A DNA stretch of 64,000 nucleotides from Algoriphagus zhangzhouensis (GCF_900148515.1 NZ_FRXN01000001.1:1337619-1401618), one strand, 5' to 3'; counted from the first letter of the stretch, positions 43,271-53,600 are shown. The notes: generated by a model from the sequence alone, not told the origin. A program made the numbers and translations.

Positions 43271-44365
43271 CTAGGCCTCAAAATAAACATTGCAAACTGA
43301 TTTCCAATACTTAAAAAAGGAAGGATAATAGCCAAAAACTTTCTCAAACATCCAATCCCTTTGATGCTTCATTCCCTTATAATGCAGTACGGTTGGATGT
43401 TCTTTGAAATGGATTTGAGAATGGTATTTGGAATCAAAAACCTGGTCAAACTCACCGACCACCACTTGTATTTCTTGAATATTAGTAGATAGCTGAAGGA
43501 TAAAATCAATTGTTTTTGGACTTACAGGGTACTTTTGAAAGAAACTGGGTTCCAAGAGCAAAACTCGATTAGAAGGTTGATCTGTCCCCCAATTAGGGTC
43601 AAGATTGTAAAAATTATAGATGAATATTGGCAGGTCAGGATTGATGCTAACTTTCTCTCCTTTGGACAAATCAGTGCTTAATTTCAAATCAATCAAATCT
43701 ACCAATCCTTTAGGAATATCCCTCTCCTTCAAATCTTCATAGGAGCAATCCAGAAATGTATTCTCTTGTTCAAAACCAGAAAATCTATTGATGGTTTCTT
43801 GATTGACATAGTATTTTTTTGAGCTAAAGGTACCTGCTACCCATTGCCAACTCAAAGCATTGCTAGCCCAGTCCGCATCCAACAGATGATAATACATCCA
43901 TTTCGCAGGAAGCATCCAATGGCTTTTACCCAAATTGCAGGCAAGACTAGCTACAAACATCCGGGTATGATTATGCATATATCCAGTTTGATAAAGTCGA
44001 TCTATTCCATCATCTACAGCTTTTACCCAGGTATTTCTATTCACAATTGCGTACGGAATTTGAACATTGGAAACTCCATCTTGCTCTTGCTTGATATCCA
44101 AATTGACCTGATCCCCAATAGCCATCCAAACTTGCTGAAAGTAATCCCTCCAAGCCAATTCCTTCAGAAAGACATCTATCTGTTTGGGATCATATCCTCT
44201 ATTTAAAACTGATTCGGCAATCTGCTTGGTTGAAATAACTCCTCTTGAAATATAAGGAGATAAATAAGTCACTTTCCCGTCTAAATAATTACGAGTCTTC
44301 CCATAGGCAATTGGATCGATTGATTCGACTTTAGCCAATATATCCTGGTAGTCAATCGCAAACAT
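43271..44365 (-). CDS. Photolyase/cryptochrome-like FAD-binding protein with N-terminal FAD domain
   Basis: A 364-residue protein whose first ~220 residues match the helical FAD-binding domain of DNA photolyases: YLSPYISRGVIS, FLKELAWRDYFQQVW, TGYMHNHTRMFVASLACNLG and DADWASNALSWQWVAG. The usual N-terminal alpha/beta antenna domain is absent. Instead residues about 240-364 (FIYNFYNLDP, RVLLLEPSFFQKYP, HYKGMKHQRDWMF) look like an alpha/beta domain placed after the FAD domain, an order reversed from classical photolyases. It begins one base after the TIGR03643-type gene ends and belongs to a leftward three-gene unit. It could be a repair enzyme or light sensor; activity is unknown. Confidence 0.82.
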   Translation of the reverse strand: MFAIDYQDILAKVESIDPIAYGKTRNYLDGKVTYLSPYISRGVISTKQIAESVLNRGYDPKQIDVFLKELAWRDYFQQVWMAIGDQVNLDIKQEQDGVSNVQIPYAIVNRNTWVKAVDDGIDRLYQTGYMHNHTRMFVASLACNLGKSHWMLPAKWMYYHLLDADWASNALSWQWVAGTFSSKKYYVNQETINRFSGFEQENTFLDCSYEDLKERDIPKGLVDLIDLKLSTDLSKGEKVSINPDLPIFIYNFYNLDPNWGTDQPSNRVLLLEPSFFQKYPVSPKTIDFILQLSTNIQEIQVVVGEFDQVFDSKYHSQIHFKEHPTVLHYKGMKHQRDWMFEKVFGYYPSFFKYWKSVCNVYFEA

Positions 44366-44366
44366 T

Positions 44367-44657
44367 TTAGCGCTTCGAAATTTTATTGTGACTAATAGAT
44401 CTTTGCCTACTGCATTTAAATCGCTGGATATCTTCAGATCTTTTCATTTCGTGTTTCAAACTCACTTTTTGATTAACCCGCTTCCTCCAGAGCCTAAAAC
44501 TGGATGGTTTTAATTCCTTTCTCATCAATTGAATCACCTCATTTTCCTCGACCCCAAACTGAGCAGCAATAGCATCAAAAGTGGTGCGATCTTCCCATGC
44601 CATTTCGATGATTCTATCTATCTCCCGATCGCTAAACTCTCGCTTGTCCTTTTTCAT
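44367..44657 (-). CDS. DUF2805/TIGR03643-family small protein
   Basis: A 96-residue basic protein. Its first ~65 residues match the TIGR03643/DUF2805 pattern (FSDREIDRIIEMAWEDRTTF, AIAAQFGVEENEVIQLMRKE, LKPSSFRLWRKRV), a helical, helix-turn-helix-like fold. The C-terminal part is charged and low in structure. In Bacteroidota and Proteobacteria it is repeatedly found beside photolyase-like genes (my recollection). Here it lies one base ahead of the photolyase-like gene and just downstream of the SDR gene, so it is co-transcribed. DNA binding is a reasonable guess; there is no known activity. Confidence 0.85.
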   Translation of the reverse strand: MKKDKREFSDREIDRIIEMAWEDRTTFDAIAAQFGVEENEVIQLMRKELKPSSFRLWRKRVNQKVSLKHEMKRSEDIQRFKCSRQRSISHNKISKR

Positions 44658-44668
44658 ATCCCAAAAGA

Positions 44669-45361
44669 TTAACGTATTGTCCCTATTCCTCCGTCAAGAT
44701 GCAAAATTTGCCCAGTTATCCATTTACTTTTATCTCCCAGAAGAAACATAGCAGCATTTGCAATATCCTCAGGGCTACCTATGTCTTTTAATGGATGTCT
44801 TTGCGCATTGGCCTCTTTTTTTTCTGGAGTTGAAAGAATACTATGAGCCAAGGGAGTATCCGTTATCGAAGGAGCAATACAATTCACTCTGATTTTGGGA
44901 GCAAGTTCAGCTGATAGCGCCCGAGTCAAGCCCTCAATAGCACCTTTGCTGCTGCTAACCAAACTGTGAAAATTGAATCCATTTTGCACCGCTACGGTAC
45001 TAAAAAGGACTATACTAGCCTGTTCTGATTTTTTCAGAGAAGGTAAACTGGCTTGAATAACTTTTACGGCACCAGTCACCTGCAATTGAAAGTCTTTGAT
45101 GAAGTCTTCCTCCTTGAACCGATGAAATGGTTTCAGTTGAATAGATCCCGGACAATACACTAGACCATCCAATTTTTCTGGGATAAATGAAAAATCAAAA
45201 TCCTCATCCAAGACATTCAAATAATGGACGCTAGATTTTGATGGAAGTTTTTGTGGCTGATTTTTATAATAGGTTCCTGTCACCTGATGTTCTTGTGCCA
45301 AGGTTGTAAAGATGGCTTGACCTATTCCAGAACTACAGCCTATTACCAAGTAATTTTTCAT
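44669..45361 (-). CDS. Short-chain dehydrogenase-like protein lacking the catalytic Tyr
   Basis: A 230-residue Rossmann-fold protein. The dinucleotide loop GCSSGIGQAI, the Ser region VLFSTVAVQNGF and the cofactor strand RVNCIAPSITDTPLA are intact. The YxxxK pair is altered: the Lys is present in LVSSSKGAIEGLTRAL, but the position of the Tyr is Val. A classical SDR redox reaction is therefore doubtful; it may bind NAD(P) for another purpose. It is the first gene of the leftward unit with the TIGR03643 and photolyase-like genes (11-nt gap), and starts 65 bp from the divergent DinB gene. Confidence 0.85.
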   Translation of the reverse strand: MKNYLVIGCSSGIGQAIFTTLAQEHQVTGTYYKNQPQKLPSKSSVHYLNVLDEDFDFSFIPEKLDGLVYCPGSIQLKPFHRFKEEDFIKDFQLQVTGAVKVIQASLPSLKKSEQASIVLFSTVAVQNGFNFHSLVSSSKGAIEGLTRALSAELAPKIRVNCIAPSITDTPLAHSILSTPEKKEANAQRHPLKDIGSPEDIANAAMFLLGDKSKWITGQILHLDGGIGTIR

Positions 45362-45426
45362 AGGGTAAAAACCCAGAGGATGTCTTTTTGTTTAGAGCTC
45401 TGATTCAAAAAAACTACCTTTATTCC

Positions 45427-45936
45427 ATGGCAAAACAACCTGAAGTTTGGCTGAGAGGCCCTATCCCAGCTTATCCCCTTGAGTTACAACCCATCGCACA
45501 TGCCGTATTGCAAGCTCAGGAAGAAATCCATCTATTGATGGAAAACTTTCCTTCGGAAAATCTTTGGGAAAAGCCTGCTGGCATGGCAAGTCCAGCTTTT
45601 CACATCAGGCATATTGGGGGCGTGTTGGAACGCATGTGTACTTATGCAAAAGCTGAGTCTCTGACCGAGGAGCAATTCACTTATTTAAAAGCTGAAGGAA
45701 TACCGAACCAAGACCTTTCGACCAAGGACCTCCTTGATAGGCTTGACCTTCAGATTGCTTCATTTTTAGCCTTTCTTGAAAAAGTTGATCCCATGACATT
45801 GACAGAAAAAAGAGGGGTTGGGAGGGCTCAATTACCATCCACAGTTGGTGGATTGTTATTTCATGCAGCTGAGCACATGCAGCGACATTTTGGACAGTTG
45901 TTGGTGACTGTGAAGGTGATAGTTGATTTTAATTGA
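45427..45936 (+). CDS. DinB/YfiT-like metal-binding helical-bundle protein
   Basis: A 169-residue protein, counted from the ATG at 45427 (MAKQPEVWLRGPIP); an upstream in-frame ATG at 45388 would overlap the divergent promoter region. The four-helix-bundle DinB pattern is clear, with putative metal ligands in SPAFHIRHIGGVLERM and LLFHAAEHMQRHFGQLL. DinB-like enzymes are often thiol-dependent transferases or have no known substrate, despite the DNA-damage name. Divergent from the SDR/photolyase-like unit, so shared regulation is possible. A terminator follows within 10 nt. Confidence 0.85.
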   Translation: MAKQPEVWLRGPIPAYPLELQPIAHAVLQAQEEIHLLMENFPSENLWEKPAGMASPAFHIRHIGGVLERMCTYAKAESLTEEQFTYLKAEGIPNQDLSTKDLLDRLDLQIASFLAFLEKVDPMTLTEKRGVGRAQLPSTVGGLLFHAAEHMQRHFGQLLVTVKVIVDFN

Positions 45937-45943
45937 TAAATAA

Positions 45944-45975
45944 AAAAGACGCAAGCTAAAACTCGCGTCTTTTAC
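45944..45975. terminator. Bidirectional terminator between the DinB and sulfatase genes
   Basis: Nine-bp arms aaaagacgc (45944-45952) and gcgtctttt (45965-45973) form a hairpin with A-rich and T-rich flanks. It stands between convergent genes and would end both the DinB gene and the long leftward utilization locus. Confidence 0.85.
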
Positions 45976-45987
45976 CATTTACCCAAT

Positions 45988-47625
45988 CTATCTATTTTTT
46001 CTTTCTTCCATTACTTTCAGATAAGCATCCAAATATTTTTGATCATTTTGATCACTATCTCCATACTTCTCTCGGAGTTCTTGCAACCTTTCATGCATTT
46101 TTATTTTGATATCTTCATATTCTGGATCATCATAAACATTTCTCAATTCATTGGGATCTTTTTCAAGATCATAAAGCTCCCATTCATCGATATCATAATA
46201 AAAATGAATCAACTTATACCTTTTTGTTGCAACTCCATAGTGGCGTTTCACCATATGAACTGAAGGATATTCATAATAGGTATAATAAACGGCATCACGC
46301 CATTCCCCTGTTTTTCCAGATACTAGATTCCTAAATGATTCACCTTGCATTTCCTGAGGAGCTTGAATACCTGCATAGTCCAGTAATGTTGGTGCAAAAT
46401 CAAGATTTTGAACCAACTTATCTATTTCAGTTCCAGCTTTGATTTCTTTTGGAAAACGAACCAACAAAGGAGTCCTAAATGATTGTTCATACATAAACCT
46501 TTTATCAAACCATCCATGTTCTCCTAGGTAAAATCCCTGATCTGAGGTATATACTACTATTGTATTTTCAGCAAGTCCATTTGCTTCTAAATAGTCCAAA
46601 ACCTCTCCAACTCCATCATCCACGGATTTGATTGTTCTCAAATAATCCTTGATATACCTATTATATTTCCAGTGGGCTATTTCCCTTTTCTTCTCCGAAC
46701 TGAAAGTGGATTCATCCCCTTTTCCAAAAGCCTCCTTAAATGCGTCGTTCTTAGGATCATAGGCAGCATTCCAGGCAGCCAATTGTTCTGGATTGAACCT
46801 AGCAAGTTCCCGGTCAAACCCTGTACTATCTCCATAGGGGTCTATTACCATTTTAAAATCATGTCCCCAAGATGCGTGCCCGTCTATTTCCATTTCCTGA
46901 GTTTTGGCTGCTGTTCCCCTACCTGCATAATTGGTTTCTTGATCAAAAAAAGTGGACGGTGGAGTAAAATCTTTATCATCATAAAGTGTAAGATATTCAG
47001 GTGCTGGCTTCCAATTCCTATGTGGAGCTTTTTGGTGGTACATCAATAGAAAAGGTTTCTCCTGATCTCTTCCTTCTTTCAACCATTTCAAAGCTTCCTC
47101 TGTAGTTATATCTGTGACATACCCCTCAAACCTTTTTCTTTCTCCATCGACCAAAAAATCCGGGTTGTAATAATTCCCTTGGCCGGGTAAAACCATAGAA
47201 TAATCAAACCCTGTAGGAAGCCCATCTAAATGGATCTTTCCAATGAGAGCAGTTTGATATCCATTTGCTTGTAATAGTTTGGGGAAATTATCCTGCTCCC
47301 AATTGAAAGGTTGAACATTATCTACCTTCCCATTAACAAAACTGTGTTTACCAGTCAACAATACTGCTCTGGAGGGAGCACAAATTGAATTGGTTACGGT
47401 AGCTCGTGTAAATATCGCGCCTTCTTTAGCTATCCTATCTATATTGGGGGTCTCATTCAATCCATAACCATAGGCACTGATTGCTTGATAAGCATGATCA
47501 TCAGACATTATAAAAATGATATTGGGTGGTTTCTGATCCTCTTCTTTTTCGGAAGTTGAACAACTTGAGCCCATATATGCCATGCCCGAAAATAATACGA
47601 GTATTAGTATTCTATATTTATTCAT
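45988..47625 (-). CDS. S1-family sulfatase lipoprotein (CAPSR), resembling GlcNAc-6-sulfatases
   Basis: About 545 residues from the ATG at 47625 (MNKYRILILVLFSG), with a lipobox MGSSC giving a lipidated Cys near 22. A frame to 47697 adds 24 residues that read through the previous gene. Motifs: IMSDDHAYQAISAYG, SICAPSRAVLLTGKHS (formylglycine Cys near 82), IGKIHLDG, YTSDQGFYLGEHGWFDKR and the C-terminal DUF4976-like YDIDEWELYDLEKDPNEL. The SDDHAYQAISAYG signature recalls N-acetylglucosamine-6-O-sulfatases of subfamily S1_11, but I cannot confirm this without alignment. It is the last gene of the sigma-fecR-susC-susD-sulfatase-sulfatase locus, 7 nt after the previous sulfatase. Confidence 0.9.
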   Translation of the reverse strand: MNKYRILILVLFSGMAYMGSSCSTSEKEEDQKPPNIIFIMSDDHAYQAISAYGYGLNETPNIDRIAKEGAIFTRATVTNSICAPSRAVLLTGKHSFVNGKVDNVQPFNWEQDNFPKLLQANGYQTALIGKIHLDGLPTGFDYSMVLPGQGNYYNPDFLVDGERKRFEGYVTDITTEEALKWLKEGRDQEKPFLLMYHQKAPHRNWKPAPEYLTLYDDKDFTPPSTFFDQETNYAGRGTAAKTQEMEIDGHASWGHDFKMVIDPYGDSTGFDRELARFNPEQLAAWNAAYDPKNDAFKEAFGKGDESTFSSEKKREIAHWKYNRYIKDYLRTIKSVDDGVGEVLDYLEANGLAENTIVVYTSDQGFYLGEHGWFDKRFMYEQSFRTPLLVRFPKEIKAGTEIDKLVQNLDFAPTLLDYAGIQAPQEMQGESFRNLVSGKTGEWRDAVYYTYYEYPSVHMVKRHYGVATKRYKLIHFYYDIDEWELYDLEKDPNELRNVYDDPEYEDIKIKMHERLQELREKYGDSDQNDQKYLDAYLKVMEERKNR

Positions 47626-47632
47626 TTTTTGA

Positions 47633-49144
47633 TCATTTAGCTTGATTGATTTTCCCTGGATCTCTTCTGTTTTTCCCCGGAACATTTTGTAAATCATCCC
47701 CTAGGTCCTGCCTTACTTCATCTGCCAAATCTTGCAATTCCTTTACAATTTCTGGAAATGACTCTTTTACATCATATCTCTCTCCAGGATCTCGCCTCAA
47801 ATCAAAAAGGGACAGCCCTATTTCAGCTTGACCTACAGGCCCGTTCACCCCATCCACACCAGGTTCAAAACCCTCATATGTCCTATGACTATGAGGAAAA
47901 ACCAGCTTCCAATTCCCTTTTCTTATAGCCTCCAAGGAGTTTTCTTGATAATAATAATTAAAGGTTTCCCGTGGATTTGCCTTTGGATCATTTACCAATA
48001 GGCCCAGTATGCTAACTCCATCGATTTTATTTTTTGGCAAAGACACCCCTAAGATTTCGGCAAATGTTGGCAAAAAATCTATCGTAGAAGCAAGCTTATT
48101 CATAACCGTCCCAGGAGGTATTTTTGCAGGCCATTTCATAATACAAGGAACTCGTTGTCCTCCTTCAAAAGAAGTTGCTTTCCCTTCTCTTAATCCACCA
48201 GTCGATCCGGAGTGATTTCCAAAATTGAACCAAGGGCCATTATCTGAAGTAAAAATGACCAGCGTATTATCTGAAAGTCCATTTTCTTCCAATGTTCTAA
48301 CAATCTCACCTACTGACCAATCTATTTCCATTAGAACATCTCCAAAAAGGCCTTGTTTGCTCTTGCCTTTAAATTTCTCTGAAACTGCCAATGGAACATG
48401 TGGCATTGAATGAGGTACAACCAAAAGAAATGGTCTATTTCTATTTTCATTGATAAACCTGATAGATTCTTCGGTATATCTTGTTGTGAGTTTTGCCTGA
48501 TCAGCTAAATCTTTCACGTATGAAAATATAGTATCACCTGCCATCAATGGTAGCTCAGGATAACTTGCCTTTCGAGCATGAGTTTCGGGAGTTGCCAACT
48601 TCATATCATAGGTCCATTTCCACATATCATTGGAATAGGGCAATCCTACAAACTCATCAAAGCCTTGTTGACTGGGTAAAAAAGGCTTCAAATGACCTAG
48701 ATGCCATTTCCCAAATAGTGCTGTTTTATAATCACCAGCTTTTTTAACCAATTCGGCTATGGTTTCCTCCTCAGGATTTAAACCAATTGTAGCATGGGGA
48801 TTTAATGCCCCACTCATTCCCAACCTATTAGGATAGGTACCAGTCATTATCCCTGCACGAGAGGCACTACAAATTGCTTGAGCTACTTCAAAATTTGTAA
48901 ATCTCATCCCATCTGCAGCAAGCTGATCGAGATTAGGAGTTTCGAAATCCAAAGCTCCATAACTACCCAAATCTCCATAACCTAAATCATCAGCATAGAC
49001 CAATACGATATTTGGGAGATCTTTTTCTTGAGCATTCAGAGTCGATGAAAAAAAGAAAAGAACCAAAATCCCAATGAGCTGATTGAGATACCATGGAAAG
49101 GTCAAAGTGAAATTAACCTTCCCATGGGATTTTGATAAAAACAT
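47633..49144 (-). CDS. S1-family sulfatase (CSASR) coupled to susD
   Basis: A 503-residue exported sulfatase. The start overlaps the susD stop by one base (TAATG), so it is translationally coupled to the glycan-binding protein. Signal cleavage is expected near STLNAQ (residue 39). Motifs: VYADDLGYGDLGSYG, AICSASRAGIMTG (Cys near 92; CxAxR, a common natural variant), GKWHLGH, SNDMWKW, TSDNGPWFN and LSLFDLRRDPGERYDV near the C-terminus. It should desulfate the glycan imported by the adjacent SusC/SusD. The ligand is probably a sulfated polysaccharide, from the pair of sulfatases in the same unit. Confidence 0.92.
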   Translation of the reverse strand: MFLSKSHGKVNFTLTFPWYLNQLIGILVLFFFSSTLNAQEKDLPNIVLVYADDLGYGDLGSYGALDFETPNLDQLAADGMRFTNFEVAQAICSASRAGIMTGTYPNRLGMSGALNPHATIGLNPEEETIAELVKKAGDYKTALFGKWHLGHLKPFLPSQQGFDEFVGLPYSNDMWKWTYDMKLATPETHARKASYPELPLMAGDTIFSYVKDLADQAKLTTRYTEESIRFINENRNRPFLLVVPHSMPHVPLAVSEKFKGKSKQGLFGDVLMEIDWSVGEIVRTLEENGLSDNTLVIFTSDNGPWFNFGNHSGSTGGLREGKATSFEGGQRVPCIMKWPAKIPPGTVMNKLASTIDFLPTFAEILGVSLPKNKIDGVSILGLLVNDPKANPRETFNYYYQENSLEAIRKGNWKLVFPHSHRTYEGFEPGVDGVNGPVGQAEIGLSLFDLRRDPGERYDVKESFPEIVKELQDLADEVRQDLGDDLQNVPGKNRRDPGKINQAK

Positions 49145-50649
49145 TAATAACCAGGGTTTTGAGTTAATAATGGATTTAGGTCAATCTCTCTTTGAGGAAT
49201 TGGCATCAAAATCATATGATCTCCTATATTCTGAGCGATTTCAACCTTGTTTGATTCGGCAACACCTGCTTCATAAGCAGCATGGTCTTTCATTCTTTCT
49301 ACAAACCTTCCTGTTCTTACCAAATCAAACCATCTATGCCCTTCCATTGCCAGCTCTTTGTGCCTTTCTTCATAGATTATTTCACGGAGTTCATCCTGGT
49401 TTCCGGTTGATTCATTGTAGTCGGGGGATTGATGCGCTCTTTCAATAATCCGATTCACCTGAACCAAAGCAAGGCTTGACTGTCCAATCTCATTCAAGGC
49501 TTCTGCATACATTAAAATGGCGTCTGCATAACGAATGACATGCATGTTGGCATCACTGTTATTGGGGTTGGTTTCATTTTCCTCCCAATATTTAGTGAAA
49601 ATTGGAATTGTTGAAGTATGGATCGATCCATCAATCAAACTGACAAAATCCTTTCTGAATGTCCCCGCTTTTCTTTGGTCATCATTATCAAATCTATCAT
49701 ATAGATCTCTTGTTGGAATGTCAGCTTCGTTTGAATTGACTAGTCCCAGAACAGCGAAACCACCAGGCAGTGAATATTTAGGACCTTGAAGCACCATAGC
49801 GGCATTCCCATTTCCCGGAGGATCCATAAATTCAATACTAAATACCATTTCCTTCCCATTTTCAGTGGCAGCATTCCAATTATCTCTGAAATTTTCATGA
49901 AGGCCATACCCATATTCACCTTCATTATTGATCACTTCTGCCAATTTTTCCGATGCTTTCGAAAATTCATGTCTTGTTAGATAGACTTTTCCCAATAGGA
50001 TTTTTGCAGCTCCTTTCGTAGCTCTTCCCATATCCTTTTCAGCATAACTAACAGGAAGATTCGATTCTGCATCTTGTAAATCTGAAATAATCAGGCTGTA
50101 CACATCTTCTACGGGAGACCTAGCAACTAATGCATCATTAACGGATTCCAATTTGGTAACTAGTGGTACATCACCATAAAACCGAACCAGGTTGAAATAA
50201 AACAATGCTCTCAAGAACTTAGCTTCAGATACCAATCTAGCCTTCACGGTCTCATCCATTTCGATAGTAGGAATATTGATAATTGCCGTATTGGCCCTTG
50301 CGATTGCCGAATAATTCTGAAGCCACATTTCACGTGCAAATTGATTTTGCGAAGTGTGTCTTAAATATTCCAGATTTTGAAGAAATTGATTAGGCATCCC
50401 CAATCCATTTTTCTCAGTATCTGCCGGCAAATCACATAAGATGAACATATTTCGCTCATAAATGTCAAACAGTTTTGCATAAGCAGCTGTTACCGCCGCT
50501 TCTGCATCTGACTGACTGCTGTAAAAATTCCCTACCACGTATCGATCAACGGGTGATTCTTTCAGAAATTCATCCATGCAGGATGTCAAAAAGAAAGTCA
50601 GGGATAGTATAAAGAGATATTTTATATTTTTCATGATTCTCAGATCCAT
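49144..50649 (-). CDS. SusD/RagB-family lipoprotein of the sulfatase locus
   Basis: A 501-residue lipoprotein (FFLTSC, Cys 24). The ATG at 50649 shares its base with the SusC stop (TAATG); MKNIKYLF at 50634 is a possible later start. SusD hallmarks: FLRALFYFNLVRFYGDVPLV, MHVIRYADAILMYAEALNEIG and ERHKELAMEGHRWFDLVRTG. It covers the SusC barrel and captures substrate at the cell surface. Coupled on both sides, it sits between the transporter and two sulfatases, so its likely ligand is a sulfated glycan (inference). Confidence 0.95.
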   Translation of the reverse strand: MDLRIMKNIKYLFILSLTFFLTSCMDEFLKESPVDRYVVGNFYSSQSDAEAAVTAAYAKLFDIYERNMFILCDLPADTEKNGLGMPNQFLQNLEYLRHTSQNQFAREMWLQNYSAIARANTAIINIPTIEMDETVKARLVSEAKFLRALFYFNLVRFYGDVPLVTKLESVNDALVARSPVEDVYSLIISDLQDAESNLPVSYAEKDMGRATKGAAKILLGKVYLTRHEFSKASEKLAEVINNEGEYGYGLHENFRDNWNAATENGKEMVFSIEFMDPPGNGNAAMVLQGPKYSLPGGFAVLGLVNSNEADIPTRDLYDRFDNDDQRKAGTFRKDFVSLIDGSIHTSTIPIFTKYWEENETNPNNSDANMHVIRYADAILMYAEALNEIGQSSLALVQVNRIIERAHQSPDYNESTGNQDELREIIYEERHKELAMEGHRWFDLVRTGRFVERMKDHAAYEAGVAESNKVEIAQNIGDHMILMPIPQREIDLNPLLTQNPGY

Positions 50650-53600
50650 TATTGAATATTCAGTTTAACTCCAACCATAAAAGTTCTAGACTGTGGATAG
50701 CCTCCAAAGTCCTCGCCCAATTCCAGATTTGAGGCACCTCTGTAACTCACTTCAGGGTCGTAACCGGTATAATTGGTAAAGGTCAACAGGTTTTGTCCAG
50801 TTGCATAAATCTTCATTCCGCTCAAAACTTTGGAATCCGAGTAAGGAAAAGTATATCCTAAAGTCAATGTCTTGATCTTTGCATAAGAGCCATCATGAAT
50901 AAATGCATCACTAAATACTGCTGACCGATTGGTAGTAGCAACTGGGTAAATTGCACTTGGATTACTTGGAGTCCAACGATCCACTAACTTCTGGTAAACA
51001 TTTTGTCCTCCTGAAGGAAGCAGCAGTTCCATTTCATTGTAATTAAAAATGTCTCCACCCTTTGAAAACTGGGTAAACACATTTAACTCAAAACCTTTAT
51101 AGGAAAATGTATTTGTAAATCCTCCATAAAAATCAGGATTGGGATCACCAATGATCTGTCTATCATAAGTAGCATTCACCAGTCCATCTGGTACTCCGTT
51201 CGGACCACTGATATCTTTATATCTTCTACCCCCTATCCAATTTGTAGGTCCAACAGGGCCTGCAGCCAATTCTTCACTATTCTGAATGATACCATCAGTT
51301 ACATACCCATAAAACAAACCTATCGGCTGACCAACAACCAATCGGTGAACAGATCCGGTTTTTAAATGACCATCATTGGTTCCTACATCCTTGTATTGTT
51401 CGCCTCCTAATTCAATAATCTTGTTTTTATTGAAAGAAATATTGAATGATGAGGTCCATCTAAATTCTGCTTTGGCAACAATATCTGCCTCAATCATTAA
51501 TTCAACTCCCTTATTTTGCATACTTCCAATATTTTGAAGAGAGGAAGCAAAACCAGAAACATATGGAACTGAAACATCATAAATTAAATCGGTTGTTTTC
51601 TTCAGGTAGTAATCTGCTGTGAACCGAAGTCTTTCATCAAAAAATCCAAAGTCAAGCCCAAAATCAAATTGGCCTGTTTTTTCCCATTTCAAATCTGGAT
51701 TTGGAATAGAGTTGGGAAAAAAGCCTGTCACCAAGTTTCTTCCCAACGTATAGGTTGTATTTGATAAAGTTGGAAGTGAATTGAACAATCCGATTTCCTG
51801 ATTCCCAGTCACACCATAACTGACTCTAGTTTTCAGGTTGGAAAACACTCTTGATCCTTTCATGAAATCCTCCTCGATAACCCTCCACGCCAAAGCCCCA
51901 GAAGGGAAAAAAGCATATTTGTTATTATCACCGAAACGAGATGATCCGTCAATTCTTCCATTCAGGGACAAAAGGTATCTCTCTTTCATGTTATAGCTAA
52001 CCCTACCCAAATAAGAGACCAAACTCCACTCGGTTTTTGAAGAGCTTGGTTGATTATAGGTAGATCCAGACCCAAGAGAATTTTCCTCCAAAACATTATT
52101 GACATAATTTTGAGATGAGGCACCAAACCCTTCAAAAAAGTTCTTCTGGAAAGTGATACCTCCTAAAACAGAAAAGGAATGATCATCATTGAGTTTCTTA
52201 TTCCAGTTCAGGGTATTTTCATTCAACCAATTGGTTGTATAACCTCCGTTTATCCTGGCAACTGCAATACCGCCTGATTCAAAAATATTTGAAGGAATAA
52301 ACGTATCAAATTTTGTATTTGTCAAGTCAGTACCAATTGAAACTTTAGCTGTCAAATCCGGAATAAATTCCCATTCACCGTAAAGATTTCCCAAGACCCG
52401 GGTCATCGCGCTTTCTCTCACTTGCTCTTTAGCGGAAGCTACAGGATTGGGATAGATGAGTCCAGGACTGTTTACTTGAGTATAAACCCCCAAAGCTTCA
52501 TCGGAATAGACTGGAAGAACAGGGTTAAATTTCATTGCGCCGGTTACTACACCACCAGTTCCACCGGCATCTGTTGGAACAGCTCTTGAATCTGTCCTGC
52601 TAATATTTACATTGGTACCAACCCGAAATTTGTCAGAAATATCTCTGGTCAAATTAATTCTGGCAGAATACCTTTTAAATCCAGAATTGATGATTACACC
52701 CTCCTGATTGAAATAATTACCGGAAATAGAGTAATTGGTTTTTTTATCCCCACCTGAAAATGAAAGTTGGTAATTCTGAATTGGAGCACTGCGGAAAATT
52801 TCATCCTGCCAATCAGTTCCTTTAGGATTCGCCTGCAATTCTGCCATTTTACTACTATCGTAAACTGGGTTCAGTCCATCATTTGTATAAGCTTCATTGA
52901 CTAAAGTTGCATACTCATAGGCATTCATTACATCAATCTTCTTTGCTACATTCTGCACCCCATAATAGGCATCAAAAGTAATTTGATCTTTGCCTTCCTT
53001 TCCACTTTTTGTTGTGATCAAAACCACGCCATTTGCAGCTCTAGCACCATAAATAGCTGTAGCTGAGGCATCTTTCAGGATTTCAATAGACTCAATATCA
53101 GCAGGATTGATCGTTGCAAGACCACTCATTCGTGCATTCCCTCCTGTTTGACCATATCCTGAACCGCTATAGACTGGGAATCCATCAATCACATACAATG
53201 GTTCATTCCCACCTTGTAAAGAACTGGATCCTCTAATTCGAATAGAAGCAACAGCTCCTGGCATACCTGAAGTCTGGGTAACCATTACACCAGAGGCACG
53301 CCCTACCAAACCTTGATCAATGGAGGTAATTGGTGTTTGCTGAATCTCTGTTGCCTTGACTGATGAAACAGACCCTGTCAAATCACTTTTTTTCACAGCC
53401 CCATAGCCGATTACAACAACTTCTTCCAAAGACTTGGTATCATCAGATAATTGAACGTTTAATGAAGATGAGTTACCTACAGTTACTTCCTGAGTGGAAA
53501 AGCCCACAAAACTGAATATCAAAACATCTCCTGCATCTGCCTCAATTGAATATGAACCATCAAGGTCGGTAACAGTACCTATTGTGGTTCCCTTTTTAAG

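Noticed and set aside
47626..47697. Longer N-terminus for the CAPSR sulfatase
   Set aside because: It would overlap the upstream sulfatase and bury the lipoprotein signal; MNKYRILILVLF at 47625 is a typical lipoprotein start.
49091..49127. CCATGG-flanked inverted repeat near the CSASR sulfatase start as a regulatory hairpin
   Set aside because: The pairing is short and interrupted, lies within coding sequence, and the protein explains the sequence.
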